This document shows positions 18,886 to 27,909 of a DNA stretch of 38,665 bases, in pieces (the first letter of the stretch is position 1; each line of letters begins with the position of its first letter). Source of the stretch: Roseiarcus fermentans (GTDB lineage Bacteria; Pseudomonadota; Alphaproteobacteria; Rhizobiales; Beijerinckiaceae). The notes under the pieces are model-generated. The model saw only the letters and a list, made by a program, of their open reading frames with translations, had not been told where the DNA came from and searched no databases. Made by a program: the position numbers and the translations under genes. The DNA is taken from positions 1-38,665 of the forward strand of contig NZ_QNRK01000053.1 in NCBI RefSeq assembly GCF_003315135.1, read 5' to 3'.

Positions 18886-20787
18886 ATGACGCGTGACGAC
18901 TTCAGCCTCACCGGGCGCCTGGATTCCTTTATCGAAAACGCGCCGGACGCCGCCGCCATGTTCGACCGCGACATGCGCTACCTCGCCACGAGCCGCCGCT
19001 GGCTCCGCGACTACAGGATCGACGGGCCGGTCATCGGACGCAATCACTACGAGGTCTTTCCCGAAATCCCCGAGCGGTGGAAGGAAATCCACGCCCGCGC
19101 GCTCGCCGGCGAAACATTGTCCAACGAATGCGAGGCGTTCGAACGCGCCGACGGCGCGATCCAGTGGCTCCGCTGGGAAATTAGACCGTGGCGGTCGCCG
19201 GACGGCGAGGTCGGCGGCGTCGTCATCTTCACCCACGACATCACGGCGACCAAGGTCGCGGAAAGGGAACTCGTCGAACGCGAGGCGCATTTGCGCTCGA
19301 TCCTCGCGACGGTGCCCGACGCCATGATCGTCGCCGACGAGCGCGGCGTCATCACGTCGTTCAGCGCTGCGGCGACGGCGTTGTTCGGCTACAGTTCGGA
19401 GGAAGTCGTCGGCCGCAGCGTCAATACGCTGATGCTGGAGCCTTTCCGCTCGCAGCACGACGGCTCCATCGCCACCTACCTGAGAACCGGCGACGCCCAC
19501 GTGATCGGATACAGCCGCTTCGCGCAGGCGGTCGCCAGGGGCGGCGGGGTGCTGCCGATCGAGCTTTCCATCGGCGAAGCGCGCGCGAACGGACGCAGGA
19601 TCTTCACCGCTTTTCTGCGCGACCTCGCCAGCCGGCAGAAGATCGACGAGGAGGCCCGACAGGCGCAGACGATGGAGGTGGTCGGACGGCTCACCGCCGG
19701 CGTCGCTCACGACGTCAACAATCTTTTGACGGTGATCCTCGCCAACCTGGAGCTGCTCGCTCCGCAACTCGCGGACGCGGACCTGCGCGAACTGGCGGAC
19801 GAGGCCCATGGCGCGGCGGAGGACGGCGCCAGGCTCACCGCGCAGCTGCTGGCGTTCGGCCGTCGCCAGCCGCTCGATCCGAGGGAGACGGACCTCGGCG
19901 CGCTCGTTTGCGGGAGCGCCGATCTGCTGCGGCGGACGATCGGCCCGGCGATCGCGCTCGACATCGTTACGCCTGCGGCCTCGCCCCTGACGTTGGTCGA
20001 TCCCGCGCAGTTGCAGAACGCCCTGCTCAGCGTCGCCGACAACGCCCGCGACGCCATGCCGGAGGGCGGGCGGCTGATCCTCGAGGTTTCCTCCGCTTGT
20101 CTCGACGCCGACTATGCGCAGATGTATCCGGAGGTTCGTCCGGGTCGGTATGGCCTGATCACGGTCTCCGACACCGGAGTGGGCATGGCGCCGGAGGTTC
20201 GGCGGCGCGCCTTCGAGCCGTACTTCACCACCAAGCCGGTCGGCGACGGCGTCGGACTCGGACTGAGCATGGTTTACGGGTTCGTCAAGCAATCCGGCGG
20301 TCACATCCAGCTCTACAGCGAGCCGGGGCGCGGCACGTGCGTACGGATTTATCTGCCGATTGCTGACGATGGCGGAGCGGAGGCGACGATGGCGACGGAG
20401 GCGGAAGGTCCAGAACTCCGGAAGGGAACGGAGACCATCCTTCTCGTCGAGGACGACGCCCGCCTGCGCCGGGTGCTCGGCCGGCGATTGAGGGGCCTGG
20501 GCTATTCGGTCTACGAGGCGGAGAACGGGGCCGCCGCGCTCGCGCAACTCGAAGCGCTTCCGGATACGGCGCTCGTCTTCACCGACATGGTGATGCCGGG
20601 CGGGATGACCGGCCTCGAACTCGCGGAGGCGGCGCTGGCGGCGAAGCCGGGCCTCAAGATCCTGTTCACTTCCGGCTACGCCGAACCGTCGGTCGCGCGG
20701 CTCGGCCGGAAAAAGGGCGCCTGGCTCAAAAAACCCTACACCGCTGACGAACTCGCCGACAAACTGCGGGAGGTCCTCGACGAGTGA
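18886..20787 (+). CDS. PAS-domain hybrid sensor histidine kinase with receiver domain
   Basis: 633 residues, no membrane segment, so a cytoplasmic sensor. Domains: PAS 1 (about 10-125, IENAPDAAAMFDRDMRYLATSRRW) with a PAC-like end VVIFTHDITATKVAE; PAS 2 (about 130-255, ILATVPDAMIVADERGVI); HisKA with phospho-acceptor His275 in GVAHDVNNLLTVI; HATPase (about 385-495) with NARDAMPEGG, DTGVGM and GLGLSMVYGFVKQSGG; and a C-terminal receiver (about 515-630) with EDD, phospho-acceptor Asp567 in FTDMVMPGG, TSG and KKPY. The VAHDxNNLL type is common in soluble hybrid kinases whose signals are unknown. No response regulator lies beside it. The start at 18886 lacks a strong Shine-Dalgarno sequence; the in-frame TTG at 18865 is possible. 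Confidence 0.92.
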   Translation: MTRDDFSLTGRLDSFIENAPDAAAMFDRDMRYLATSRRWLRDYRIDGPVIGRNHYEVFPEIPERWKEIHARALAGETLSNECEAFERADGAIQWLRWEIRPWRSPDGEVGGVVIFTHDITATKVAERELVEREAHLRSILATVPDAMIVADERGVITSFSAAATALFGYSSEEVVGRSVNTLMLEPFRSQHDGSIATYLRTGDAHVIGYSRFAQAVARGGGVLPIELSIGEARANGRRIFTAFLRDLASRQKIDEEARQAQTMEVVGRLTAGVAHDVNNLLTVILANLELLAPQLADADLRELADEAHGAAEDGARLTAQLLAFGRRQPLDPRETDLGALVCGSADLLRRTIGPAIALDIVTPAASPLTLVDPAQLQNALLSVADNARDAMPEGGRLILEVSSACLDADYAQMYPEVRPGRYGLITVSDTGVGMAPEVRRRAFEPYFTTKPVGDGVGLGLSMVYGFVKQSGGHIQLYSEPGRGTCVRIYLPIADDGGAEATMATEAEGPELRKGTETILLVEDDARLRRVLGRRLRGLGYSVYEAENGAAALAQLEALPDTALVFTDMVMPGGMTGLELAEAALAAKPGLKILFTSGYAEPSVARLGRKKGAWLKKPYTADELADKLREVLDE

Positions 20788-20870
20788 TCCGCCGCGGTCG
20801 CGCGCGCGGCCCGTTGCGGCGGCGCGCCGCCGCGCCCAGGATGGTCAAAGGACCTGCGCGAGGACACGTC

Positions 20871-21641
20871 ATGGCGACATTGCATCGTTCCGCGGCCGAA
20901 GGCTTCGAGGCGGGCGCGCCGGCCTACGCGGCCGGCCGGCCCGGCTATCCGGGCGCTCTCGACGGCTGGCTGAGCGACGCGCTCGGCCTCGGGCCGGGCA
21001 AGACGGCGCTCGACCTCGGCGCCGGCACGGGCAAGTTCACGCCCCGCCTCGTCGCGACGGGAGCGCGGGTGACGGCGGTCGAACCGGTCGCGGCGATGCG
21101 CGCCGAGTTCCGACGCGCCAACCCGGACATCGACATCGCCGAAGGCCGCGCCGAGGCGATCCCCGCGGCGGACGCGAGCGTCGACGCCGTCGTCTGCGCC
21201 CAGTCGTTCCACTGGTTCGCGACCCCAGCGGCGCTCGCCGAGATCCGCCGGGTCCTGAAGGTCGGCGGGGCGCTGGGCCTTGTGTGGAACGTTCGCGACC
21301 TGCGCGTCGGCTGGGTCGCGGCGCTGGACGAGATCATGCGCCCCTACGAGAGCGACGCGCCCCGCCACGAGAGCGGCGCGTGGCGAAACGCCTTTCCCGC
21401 GCCCGGCTTTTCCGCCCTCGACGAGCGGCGTTTCGCCCATGCGCATGAAGGCCCGCCCGAGCGCGTGATCGTCGACCGCGTGCTGTCGGTGAGCTTCATC
21501 GCGGCCCTCGACGCCGCGGAGCGGGCGAAGGTGGAGGATGCGGTTCGCGGTCTGATCGCCGCGGCGCCAGACCTCTCGGGACGCGATCGCGTCGCATTCC
21601 CCTATGAGACCGTCGCCGCGCGGAGCCTGCGGCTGAGCTGA
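20871..21641 (+). CDS. Class I SAM-dependent methyltransferase
   Basis: 256 residues from ATG 20871, which has GAGGA eight bases upstream and starts a typical family N-terminus (HRSAAEGFEAGAPAYAAGRPGYP). SAM-binding motif I is ALDLGAGTGKFTPRL; the acidic end of strand 2 is TAVEPVAAMRAEF; motif II/III are VDAVVCAQSFHWF and RVLKVGGALGLVWN. The FHWF signature places it with the methyltransferase type 11 proteins that have unknown small-molecule substrates. It begins 83 bases after the histidine kinase on the same strand. Confidence 0.85.
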   Translation: MATLHRSAAEGFEAGAPAYAAGRPGYPGALDGWLSDALGLGPGKTALDLGAGTGKFTPRLVATGARVTAVEPVAAMRAEFRRANPDIDIAEGRAEAIPAADASVDAVVCAQSFHWFATPAALAEIRRVLKVGGALGLVWNVRDLRVGWVAALDEIMRPYESDAPRHESGAWRNAFPAPGFSALDERRFAHAHEGPPERVIVDRVLSVSFIAALDAAERAKVEDAVRGLIAAAPDLSGRDRVAFPYETVAARSLRLS

Positions 21642-21767
21642 CCGGGAGCGGGCGCCCCGAGATGCGGCGTGCGGCGTCGCGGGTCGCCAAGGGACGCCGT
21701 TTCGTGCTTCATAGACGTCCGCTCGGGCCGCCGGATTGTAGCGCCCGGACGTTCGGCGACGGAAAGG

Positions 21768-23237
21768 ATGGTCGGAGTGAGCGCGCTGTCAGAGCTTGCC
21801 TGGTATCCGGTCGACCGCTGTTTCATCGGCGGCGCGTGGGTTCCGCCGGCGTCGCCCGAAACCCTGCCGCTCGAGGACCCGTCGCGCGGCGCGACGATCG
21901 GCGCGATCGCGCGCGGCGGGGCCGAGGACGTCGACGTTGCGGTCGAGGCGGCGGAGCGGGCGCTGGCCGGCGAGTGGGGGCGGCTGACCGCGACCGAGCG
22001 CGGCCGCCTTCTGATGACGCTGAGCGGGCTCGTGAAGGCGCGCGTCGAGACGCTCGCCCGCATCGAGGCGCTCGATGTCGGCAAGCCCCTGAAACAGGGG
22101 CGCGCCGACGCGCTGGCGATGGCGCGCTACATGGAGTTCTACGCCGGCGCGGCCGACAAGGTGATGGGCGAGACGATCCCCTACCTCGGCGGCTATACGG
22201 TCTACACGCTGCGCGAACCGCACGGGGTCACCGGCCACATCGTGCCGTGGAACTATCCGATGCAGATCGCCGGGCGCACCATCGGCGCGGCGCTGGCGAT
22301 GGGCAACGCCTGCGTGATGAAGCCGGCGGAAGAAGCCTGCCTGACCTCGCTCGCGCTCGCCGACCTCGCCCGCGAGGCCGGGTTTCCGGCCGGCGCCCTC
22401 AACGTCGTTCCGGGCCTCGGCGAGGAGGCCGGCGCGGCGGTCGCGGCGCACCCCGGCGTGCGTCACGTGTCGTTCACCGGCTCCGTGACGGTCGGGGCGC
22501 TGGTCCAGGCGTCCGCGGCCCGGCATGTCGCGCCGGTGACGCTGGAACTCGGCGGCAAGTCGCCCCAGCTCGTGTTCGCCGACGCCGATCTCGAGCGCGC
22601 CCTGCCGTTTCTCGTCAACGCCGGAATCCAGAACGCGGGCCAGACCTGCTCGGCCGCCTCGCGCATTCTGGTGGAGCGCCGGCGCTACGACGAGGTCGTC
22701 GAACGGATGGCGGAGCGCTACCGGGCGTTGCAGGTCGGGCCGGCCGACGCCGATCTCGACGTCGGGCCGCTGATCTCGGCGCGGCAAAAGGAGATCGTCG
22801 AAGGCTTTGTCGCGGCTGGGGCGGACCTGACGACCGTCGCCAAGGGAAGGATCGTCGCGGACGCGCCGGCCGGCGGGCACTATCTCGCGCCCACCCTGTT
22901 CGCCGGCGCGGCGCGCGACCATCGCCTCGCGCAGGAAGAGATTTTCGGGCCCGTCCAGGTCGTCATTCCGTTCGACGACGAAGCCGATGCCGTGGCGATC
23001 GCCAACGGAACCGGCTACGGGCTGGTCGCGGGCGTGTGGACGACCGACGGCGGGCGACAGATGCGGCTCGCGAAAGCGCTGCGCGCCGGGCAGGTGTTCC
23101 TCAACAACTACGGCGCCGGAGGCGGCGTCGAATTGCCGTTCGGCGGCGTCGGCAGATCCGGTCACGGGCGCGAGAAGGGTTTCGAGGCGCTCTACGGCTT
23201 CTCGGCCCTGAAGACGGTCGCGGCGTGGCACGGATGA
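21768..23237 (+). CDS. NAD(P)-dependent aldehyde dehydrogenase
   Basis: 489 residues from ATG 21768; GTG 21777 ([11 protein letters not shown]) fits the GGAAAGG at 21761-21767 better and would give 486. It oxidises an aldehyde to the acid. Motifs are complete: [17 protein letters not shown], the cofactor-binding [11 protein letters not shown], catalytic Glu in [11 protein letters not shown], catalytic Cys in [22 protein letters not shown] and [15 protein letters not shown]. The sequence resembles betaine/aminobutyraldehyde dehydrogenase relatives, but the substrate cannot be assigned and no alcohol dehydrogenase or transporter is adjacent. It is on the same strand as the methyltransferase and aroQ. 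Confidence 0.93.
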   Translation: MVGVSALSELAWYPVDRCFIGGAWVPPASPETLPLEDPSRGATIGAIARGGAEDVDVAVEAAERALAGEWGRLTATERGRLLMTLSGLVKARVETLARIEALDVGKPLKQGRADALAMARYMEFYAGAADKVMGETIPYLGGYTVYTLREPHGVTGHIVPWNYPMQIAGRTIGAALAMGNACVMKPAEEACLTSLALADLAREAGFPAGALNVVPGLGEEAGAAVAAHPGVRHVSFTGSVTVGALVQASAARHVAPVTLELGGKSPQLVFADADLERALPFLVNAGIQNAGQTCSAASRILVERRRYDEVVERMAERYRALQVGPADADLDVGPLISARQKEIVEGFVAAGADLTTVAKGRIVADAPAGGHYLAPTLFAGAARDHRLAQEEIFGPVQVVIPFDDEADAVAIANGTGYGLVAGVWTTDGGRQMRLAKALRAGQVFLNNYGAGGGVELPFGGVGRSGHGREKGFEALYGFSALKTVAAWHG

Positions 23238-23440
23238 GGGAGGCGACCATCAAAGTCACGCTCACCGTCGTGGCGATCGCCGCATGTCCGACGCGCGCGT
23301 CGGCGCCGCGCGATCGGAACGCGTTCGCCTCAGGGTGGCGGAGGCCGACATCGGCGTGGAAGCGGCAGCGACGTCGGACGGCGCAATCCCGGGGCCGGAC
23401 GGCGACCGGGTCGCCAGCGGATCGGGATTGTCGCGCATGA
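23234..23440 (+). CDS. Doubtful small lipoprotein-like ORF
   Basis: 68 codons beginning in the aldehyde dehydrogenase stop (ATGA overlap). The N-terminus [17 protein letters not shown] has a basic start, a hydrophobic core and an IAAC lipobox-like end. The remainder is Arg/Ser-rich and resembles no known protein. The frame in phase with aroQ is also open over the same bases. It may be a decayed or frameshifted small lipoprotein gene, or chance. Confidence 0.25.
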   Translation: MREATIKVTLTVVAIAACPTRASAPRDRNAFASGWRRPTSAWKRQRRRTAQSRGRTATGSPADRDCRA

Positions 23441-23457
23441 CGGATGAGAGGGAAGAC

Positions 23458-23907
23458 GTGAGCCGCATTGTCCTCGTCCTGAACGGGCCGAACCTGAACC
23501 TGCTCGGCAAGCGGCAGCCGGAGATCTACGGCCGCGAGACGCTGGCCGACGTCGAGGCGGACTGCCGTCGCCTCGCCGGCGAACTCGGGCTCGAGATCGA
23601 GTTCCGCCAGAGCAACCGCGAATATGAAATCATCGACTGGATTCACGAGGCGCGCGGTCGCGTGGCCGGCGTCGTCATCAATCCGGCCGCGTTCACCCAC
23701 ACCTCGGTCGCGATCCTCGACGCGCTCCACGCCTTCGAGGGTCCGATCATCGAGGTCCACATTTCGAACGTGCACAAGCGCGAGGAATTCCGCCATCGAT
23801 CCTACGTATCGGCGGTCGCCTCCGGCGTCATCGTCGGGTGCGGAACGCAGGGCTATGCGCTGGCGCTGCGGCGGATCGCGGCGCTCGTCGGAGCGGAGGC
23901 GGGTTGA
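23458..23907 (+). CDS. aroQ: Type II 3-dehydroquinate dehydratase
   Basis: 149 residues from GTG 23458, which has AGGGA four bases upstream and gives the usual family length; ATG 23437 would add seven residues. It dehydrates 3-dehydroquinate to 3-dehydroshikimate in the shikimate pathway. Motifs: [19 protein letters not shown] with the active-site Arg and Tyr of the flexible lid; [31 protein letters not shown]; and [21 protein letters not shown] with the catalytic His. It is the last gene of the + strand group, with a stem-loop 11 bases after its stop. Confidence 0.97.
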   Translation: MSRIVLVLNGPNLNLLGKRQPEIYGRETLADVEADCRRLAGELGLEIEFRQSNREYEIIDWIHEARGRVAGVVINPAAFTHTSVAILDALHAFEGPIIEVHISNVHKREEFRHRSYVSAVASGVIVGCGTQGYALALRRIAALVGAEAG

Positions 23908-23913
23908 CGGACG

Positions 23914-23946
23914 AAAAAGGCCGGCGAGCGCACGCGCTCGCCGGCC
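23914..23946 (-). terminator. Intrinsic terminator for carD, shared stem with the aroQ end
   Basis: A perfect 12-bp stem (GGCCGGCGAGCG at 23919-23930, its complement at 23935-23946) with a four-base loop. On the minus strand it is followed by TTTTT, so it terminates carD, whose stop is 28 bases before. On the plus strand the stem follows aroQ directly but lacks a U-tract there. It serves the two convergent genes. Confidence 0.88.
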
Positions 23947-23973
23947 TGGTCTGTCACAGCGGCGACCGTCGGA

Positions 23974-25089
23974 TCAGGCCGCCTCCTCGATTTCCGGATC
24001 GGCGGCCTCGGACGAGGCGGCTTTCGCCTGCCGCGCATGGGTCTTCTGAAGCTGCGCCTCGATCGCCTTCAACGCGTCGATCTCGTTCGACTTCTGAACC
24101 GCGGCGATTTCCCGCACCATGCGATCCAGAGCCGCCTCGTAAAGCTGCCGCTCCGAGTACGACTGCTCGGGCTGCGCCTCGGAACGGTAAAGATCCCTGA
24201 CCACTTCGGCGATCGCGGTGATGTCGCCGGAATTGATCTTGGTCTCGTATTCCTGCGCGCGGCGCGACCACATGGTGCGCTTGACGCGGGCGCGACCGCC
24301 GAGAATGTCCAGCGACCGCTTCGCGGTGTCGGGGTCCGAGATCTTTCGCATGCCGACGCCCGCGACCTTCGAGGTCGGCACGCGCAACGTCATCTTGTCT
24401 TTGGAGAAGCTGATGACGAACAACTCCAGCCTGAAGCCGGCGACCTCCTGCTCCTCGATCGCCACGATCTGGCCGACGCCGTGGGCCGGGTAGACCACAA
24501 ACTCGTTCAGCTTGAAGCCTTGCCGCTGCCCGGAGACCTTGGCGGACTTCGAGGCGGCCGGAGCTTCCTCCTTTGCAGCCGGCTTCGGCTTGCTCGCCGA
24601 TGAAGCGGCCCTGGCGGGAGAAGCCGAGCCCGCGGCTCCGCTGGTTTCAGTCGCTTTCGTCCCCGGGACCGGCGCGGGATCAGTCTTCTCAACCTTCAAT
24701 GGGGACTCCTGGCTCGGGGCCTGTGACCTCGTCTTCTGTGGGCTCTTCGTCTGCAAACTCGCGTCCACGATTCCGTCCGATTGTCCTTCGACGGCAAGCA
24801 CTGTCATTTCGCGGTCCAATGTCGTCCTCGCTCCACCTTCCGGGGTTGGCTTGCCCTGATGAGTTTCCTCGCGCCGCTCGGCCATGGCGGCATCTTCGTC
24901 ATTCGGGAGCGCAGACCGTTCGCCGGTCGCACGCCTCGCGTCGGTCGCCTCGCGCGCCGCCGATTTGCTCATCGTCTTTCGCGTTCGCGCCGCGCCGCTC
25001 CTTGGGCTCGATCGTGTCTGGGAGGGAACTGATCCTGCTTCTTCGCGTTGAGAATGGCCGACTTTCGTGGACTTCCTACGCGCCGCCAT
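23974..25089 (-). CDS. carD: CarD/CdnL-family transcription regulator with long N-terminal extension
   Basis: 371 residues from ATG 25089. The C-terminal 185 residues are a complete CarD-type protein: the RNA-polymerase-interacting domain starts FKLNEFVVYPAHGVGQIVAIEE, followed by FVISFSKDKMTLRVPTSKV and VKRTMWSRRAQEYETKI with the conserved promoter-contacting Trp, then a helical DNA-binding tail (SERQLYEAALDRMVREIA). CdnL-type proteins bind RNA polymerase beta and stabilise open complexes. The first 186 residues are low-complexity (Ser, Lys, Ala, Pro, Glu) and look disordered; usual alphaproteobacterial relatives are about 170-190 residues in all. Later in-frame ATGs exist, but none lies close to the core, so some extension is certain. 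A good promoter lies upstream. Confidence 0.88.
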   Translation of the reverse strand: MAARRKSTKVGHSQREEAGSVPSQTRSSPRSGAARTRKTMSKSAAREATDARRATGERSALPNDEDAAMAERREETHQGKPTPEGGARTTLDREMTVLAVEGQSDGIVDASLQTKSPQKTRSQAPSQESPLKVEKTDPAPVPGTKATETSGAAGSASPARAASSASKPKPAAKEEAPAASKSAKVSGQRQGFKLNEFVVYPAHGVGQIVAIEEQEVAGFRLELFVISFSKDKMTLRVPTSKVAGVGMRKISDPDTAKRSLDILGGRARVKRTMWSRRAQEYETKINSGDITAIAEVVRDLYRSEAQPEQSYSERQLYEAALDRMVREIAAVQKSNEIDALKAIEAQLQKTHARQAKAASSEAADPEIEEAA

Positions 25090-25207
25090 CGTCCAACACT
25101 CCACCCACGGCCATGCCTCGCGCCGGAACGTCGCGCCGCTTCCGTCTCTTAAAACAGCAACACCGTTCCCTGACGGCGCCAAGAGCGCCGAAAGGTCCGC
25201 GCCAAAC

Positions 25208-25233
25208 ACACCATTCCGTAAGGCGGATGGTGT
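25208..25233 (-). promoter_or_regulatory. Dyad at the predicted carD transcription start
   Basis: ACACCAT-T-CCG and CGG-ATGGTGT are inverted around TAAGG: ten paired bases with one bulged T. It overlaps the downstream half of the -10 hexamer, the position expected for a repressor operator; alternatively it is a 5' UTR hairpin. No known regulator is recognised. Confidence 0.4.
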
Positions 25234-25259
25234 TTAGCACAATTCCATCGAAATTTCAA
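25231..25259 (-). promoter_or_regulatory. Candidate carD promoter
   Basis: Minus strand TTGAAA (25259-25254), a 17-base spacer and TAAACA (25236-25231) in an AT-rich island of an otherwise GC-rich region. The predicted start near 25224 would give a 5' UTR of about 135 bases before ATG 25089. It makes carD independent of fdxA, which ends at 25337. Confidence 0.55.
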
Positions 25260-25336
25260 AGGCTGAGTAATAACACTTGCAACACGTCAGAACGCCCCGG
25301 CATCGAGGCGTCCGCGCTGGCTTCTGGAAGAGCCCG

Positions 25337-25675
25337 TCAGTCGCCCTGGCCGGGCTCCGAAGAAAAGAAATCGTTAAACTTGTTAGGCTTTCCGTCGAAC
25401 TCCTTGGCGTCCGTCTCGGAGTCTCTCTTCACCGTCACGTTCGGCCAGACTTGTGAATATTCGGCATTCAGGGTCAGCCACTGGGCAAGACCCGGCTCGG
25501 TATCCGGCTTGATCGCTTCCGCCGGGCATTCGGGCTCGCACACGCCGCAGTCGATGCACTCGTCGGGATGTATCACGAGCATGTTCGCGCCTTCGTAGAA
25601 ACAATCTACCGGGCACACCTCGACACAGTCCATATACTTGCACTTGATGCAGTTTTCGACGACAACATACGTCAT
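25337..25675 (-). CDS. fdxA: 7Fe ferredoxin (FdxA type)
   Basis: 112 residues. A low-potential electron carrier with one [3Fe-4S] and one [4Fe-4S] cluster. The N-terminal ligand block is [21 protein letters not shown] with Cys9, Cys17 and Cys21; VDCFYEG follows; the second block [17 protein letters not shown] carries Cys40, Cys43, Cys46 and Cys50. The C-terminal 50 residues ([17 protein letters not shown]) are the helical extension of this ferredoxin class. GAGG lies nine bases before the ATG. In related genomes fdxA sits between an S4-domain/helicase pair and carD; here the S4 gene is absent and only 82 bases separate it from the helicase remnant. Confidence 0.96.
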   Translation of the reverse strand: MTYVVVENCIKCKYMDCVEVCPVDCFYEGANMLVIHPDECIDCGVCEPECPAEAIKPDTEPGLAQWLTLNAEYSQVWPNVTVKRDSETDAKEFDGKPNKFNDFFSSEPGQGD

Positions 25676-25757
25676 TGATCCAAGCCTCGTCTTGTGTCTC
25701 GTTTCGTCCGGAGTTCACCTGTTGAAGCGGGGACGAAGCGAAGGCGCACGGAACCCG

Positions 25758-27653
25758 TCACTTCCGCTTCTTGCTCTCCGCTTCGAGGATCGAGCGCAAT
25801 TCCATCAGCTTCGCAAACGGGGACATCGGATCGATCGCGGCTTTCCTGTCCCCTCCGGGGCGGCCCTCCGGTCCCGATCGGCCCTCGCGCTTGTCCTGCG
25901 CGGGCCGTTGAGTCTTCTCCGCCTCCCAAGGCCTCCGCTTGCCGTGAAACGGTTTCTCGAACCGCGCCGGACGCTTTTCCCTCGGGTTGGCGGCCTCGGC
26001 GGACCGGTCGGCTGCAGGGGCCGCTTCCGGCGGGGGCGCGGTGGAGTCCGGCGGTTGGGGTTGAAAACGACGTTCGCCGGCGGGACGCTCGCCGGGAGCA
26101 GGCGACTTGCGCCGGAACGAGCGAGGACGCCTCTGATGACCGGGCGTCGGCAGACGCACGAATCGCCAGATGGTGACCGTGTCGTCTCCAGTCGCCGGCG
26201 GAGCCGGTTCGGCGACCGCATTGGTCGCCGCCTCCGCAGCCGGTTCGGACGCCAAGTTCGCCGGCTCGGGGGGGTCATCCGCAGGCCCGTCGGCCGGCGG
26301 CGGGATGTCGTCGTCGTGTCCCGGATCGGTTGTCGGGACGTCCTCGGCGGCGGATGCATCGGCCGCAGTCTCGGGGGCGTCGCCGGAGTCTTCGGCCGGA
26401 TCCGGGGCGGCTTCGTCGCCGGGTTCGGCCGTGCTCGAATCCTCGGCGGCGGACCGGAGGTCGGGCGGAGCCGCGGGCGGGTCCTCCGCGGACGCGGCGT
26501 CGCCGCCGTCCGTCGCAGATCCGGCCTCGTCGGCCAGACCCGTGATCGCTTCGTCCGTCGGCGCGAGCCCGGTCTCGGCCGGATCGGCGCCGTCGCTCGC
26601 GACCTCCGGGGCCGAACTCGGCTCCGCAGCGGCCGCCGCCTCGACCGCCGCAGCCGGAGCCGCGGCCGCCGGCCACACGATCCCGCTGCGCGGGACGTCA
26701 AGGCTCTCGAATCCCAACGCCTTCAGGATCGAGGCGAAGCTCTCCCCGGAACAGCCGGTCAGCGAGGTCATCTGACTCGTGACCTGAAACGCCGCCGGCC
26801 CGGCGTCCGATCCGACGACGCGCAGGACCGACCCGGCCCGGATCATGTCCGCCAGGCGTTCGACGATGTCGACGCGCACGACTCGGTCGCCACAGGACCG
26901 GAAGCCGCCGACGCGGTAGGCCTCGCCGCTGACGCGGGCGTCCGGAGGCGCAGAGGTCCGGCCGGACGAAGCCATCGGGATCAGCCCCTGGGCCGCGGCG
27001 TTGAAATCCTCGCCTCCCTTCGCGAGGCACCAGAGTTGCAGCGCCAGCGCGCGCGCGGCCGGTCGAAGGGTGGAGGGAACATAAAGATAATAGGAGCCGA
27101 ACCGGACGCCGTGCTTGCGCAGCACAGCTCTGGACGGCTGATCCAGGCCTCGGACCATGCCCCGAACCGGCTCCCGCTCCAGCACGCCCAGCGCGTTGGC
27201 GATCCTGGCGGCCAGATCCTGCAGCGGCCCGGAGCCTTCCTGCATGGACCGCAGTGAAAACAGCGGCCCGAGCAGGCGCTGGACAGTCGCAGCGAGCCAG
27301 AGGTCGAGTCGGGCGGCGACGATCGCCTGCGCGTCGACGGACATCGCCGGGTCGGCGAGCAAAATCGTGCGCGGCGCGAGAAGGTCGTCGCCGGCGGCGA
27401 GTCTGGCGATCGGGTCGCCGAGCCAGCGGATCGCGCCGTCGCTGGCGAGCACGATCGAGGAATCGACCGCCTGGTGGAACCGGGCCGCCCTCGCGTCGAG
27501 TTCGATGGCCAGCGCCGTTCGGCGCTGCTCGTCGTCGGACGCTTCCCCTTCCACGGGTCCGTCCTTCGCGCCGACGAACTGGAACCCGTGAAGGCTGGAA
27601 AAATCCCATGCCGACAGGGTATGCTCGGGAGACGCCCGTTCTTCGACGGACAT
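25758..27653 (-). CDS. C-terminal part of an MgpS-type RNA/DNA helicase, motor domain absent
   Basis: 631 residues from ATG 27653, preceded by GGAGG (27658-27662). The folded part (about 45-315) matches the post-motor region of the large alphaproteobacterial helicases encoded beside fdxA and carD: GAIRWLGDPIARLAAGDDLL, LDLWLAATVQRLLGPLF, LDQPSRAVLRKHGVRFGSYY, and the MTSLTGCSGESFASILKALG module. No Walker A, DEAD/DEAH or motif VI is present; the upstream neighbour begins only 257 bases away, so the motor is not in a separate adjacent ORF. The middle (about 330-500) is Ala/Asp/Pro/Glu-rich and disordered, then a basic tail ends in SPFAKLMELRSILEAESKKRK-like sequence, as in the full-length family. 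It is either a remnant kept in frame or a stand-alone RNA-binding protein. Confidence 0.75.
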   Translation of the reverse strand: MSVEERASPEHTLSAWDFSSLHGFQFVGAKDGPVEGEASDDEQRRTALAIELDARAARFHQAVDSSIVLASDGAIRWLGDPIARLAAGDDLLAPRTILLADPAMSVDAQAIVAARLDLWLAATVQRLLGPLFSLRSMQEGSGPLQDLAARIANALGVLEREPVRGMVRGLDQPSRAVLRKHGVRFGSYYLYVPSTLRPAARALALQLWCLAKGGEDFNAAAQGLIPMASSGRTSAPPDARVSGEAYRVGGFRSCGDRVVRVDIVERLADMIRAGSVLRVVGSDAGPAAFQVTSQMTSLTGCSGESFASILKALGFESLDVPRSGIVWPAAAAPAAAVEAAAAAEPSSAPEVASDGADPAETGLAPTDEAITGLADEAGSATDGGDAASAEDPPAAPPDLRSAAEDSSTAEPGDEAAPDPAEDSGDAPETAADASAAEDVPTTDPGHDDDIPPPADGPADDPPEPANLASEPAAEAATNAVAEPAPPATGDDTVTIWRFVRLPTPGHQRRPRSFRRKSPAPGERPAGERRFQPQPPDSTAPPPEAAPAADRSAEAANPREKRPARFEKPFHGKRRPWEAEKTQRPAQDKREGRSGPEGRPGGDRKAAIDPMSPFAKLMELRSILEAESKKRK

Positions 27654-27909
27654 CGAGCCTCCGTCAATCACCATATGGCTCCGCGCCTGACGTCAAGAAT
27701 TGGGACTGGGACCTCGGCTCGCGAAGGTTCGAGCGCCGCACTCCTTAGCCGACCGGCGAGCCGCTGCCAATAGTGGAGGCAGCGCCGATCCGCGGCATTT
27801 CGGCCCTGCGGCCATGGACATTGCATGTCTGGCGCGCCTTTCGCCGTCGAGGCGGCCCGCGGCCGGGCGCAGGAGCGGCTCTTCCCGCGCCGGCGCGGCG
27901 GCCGATCCG

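Noticed and set aside
27690-27780. tRNA-like GGTTCGAGC segment upstream of the helicase remnant
   Set aside because: The flanking five-base arms do not pair and no acceptor stem is present on either strand.
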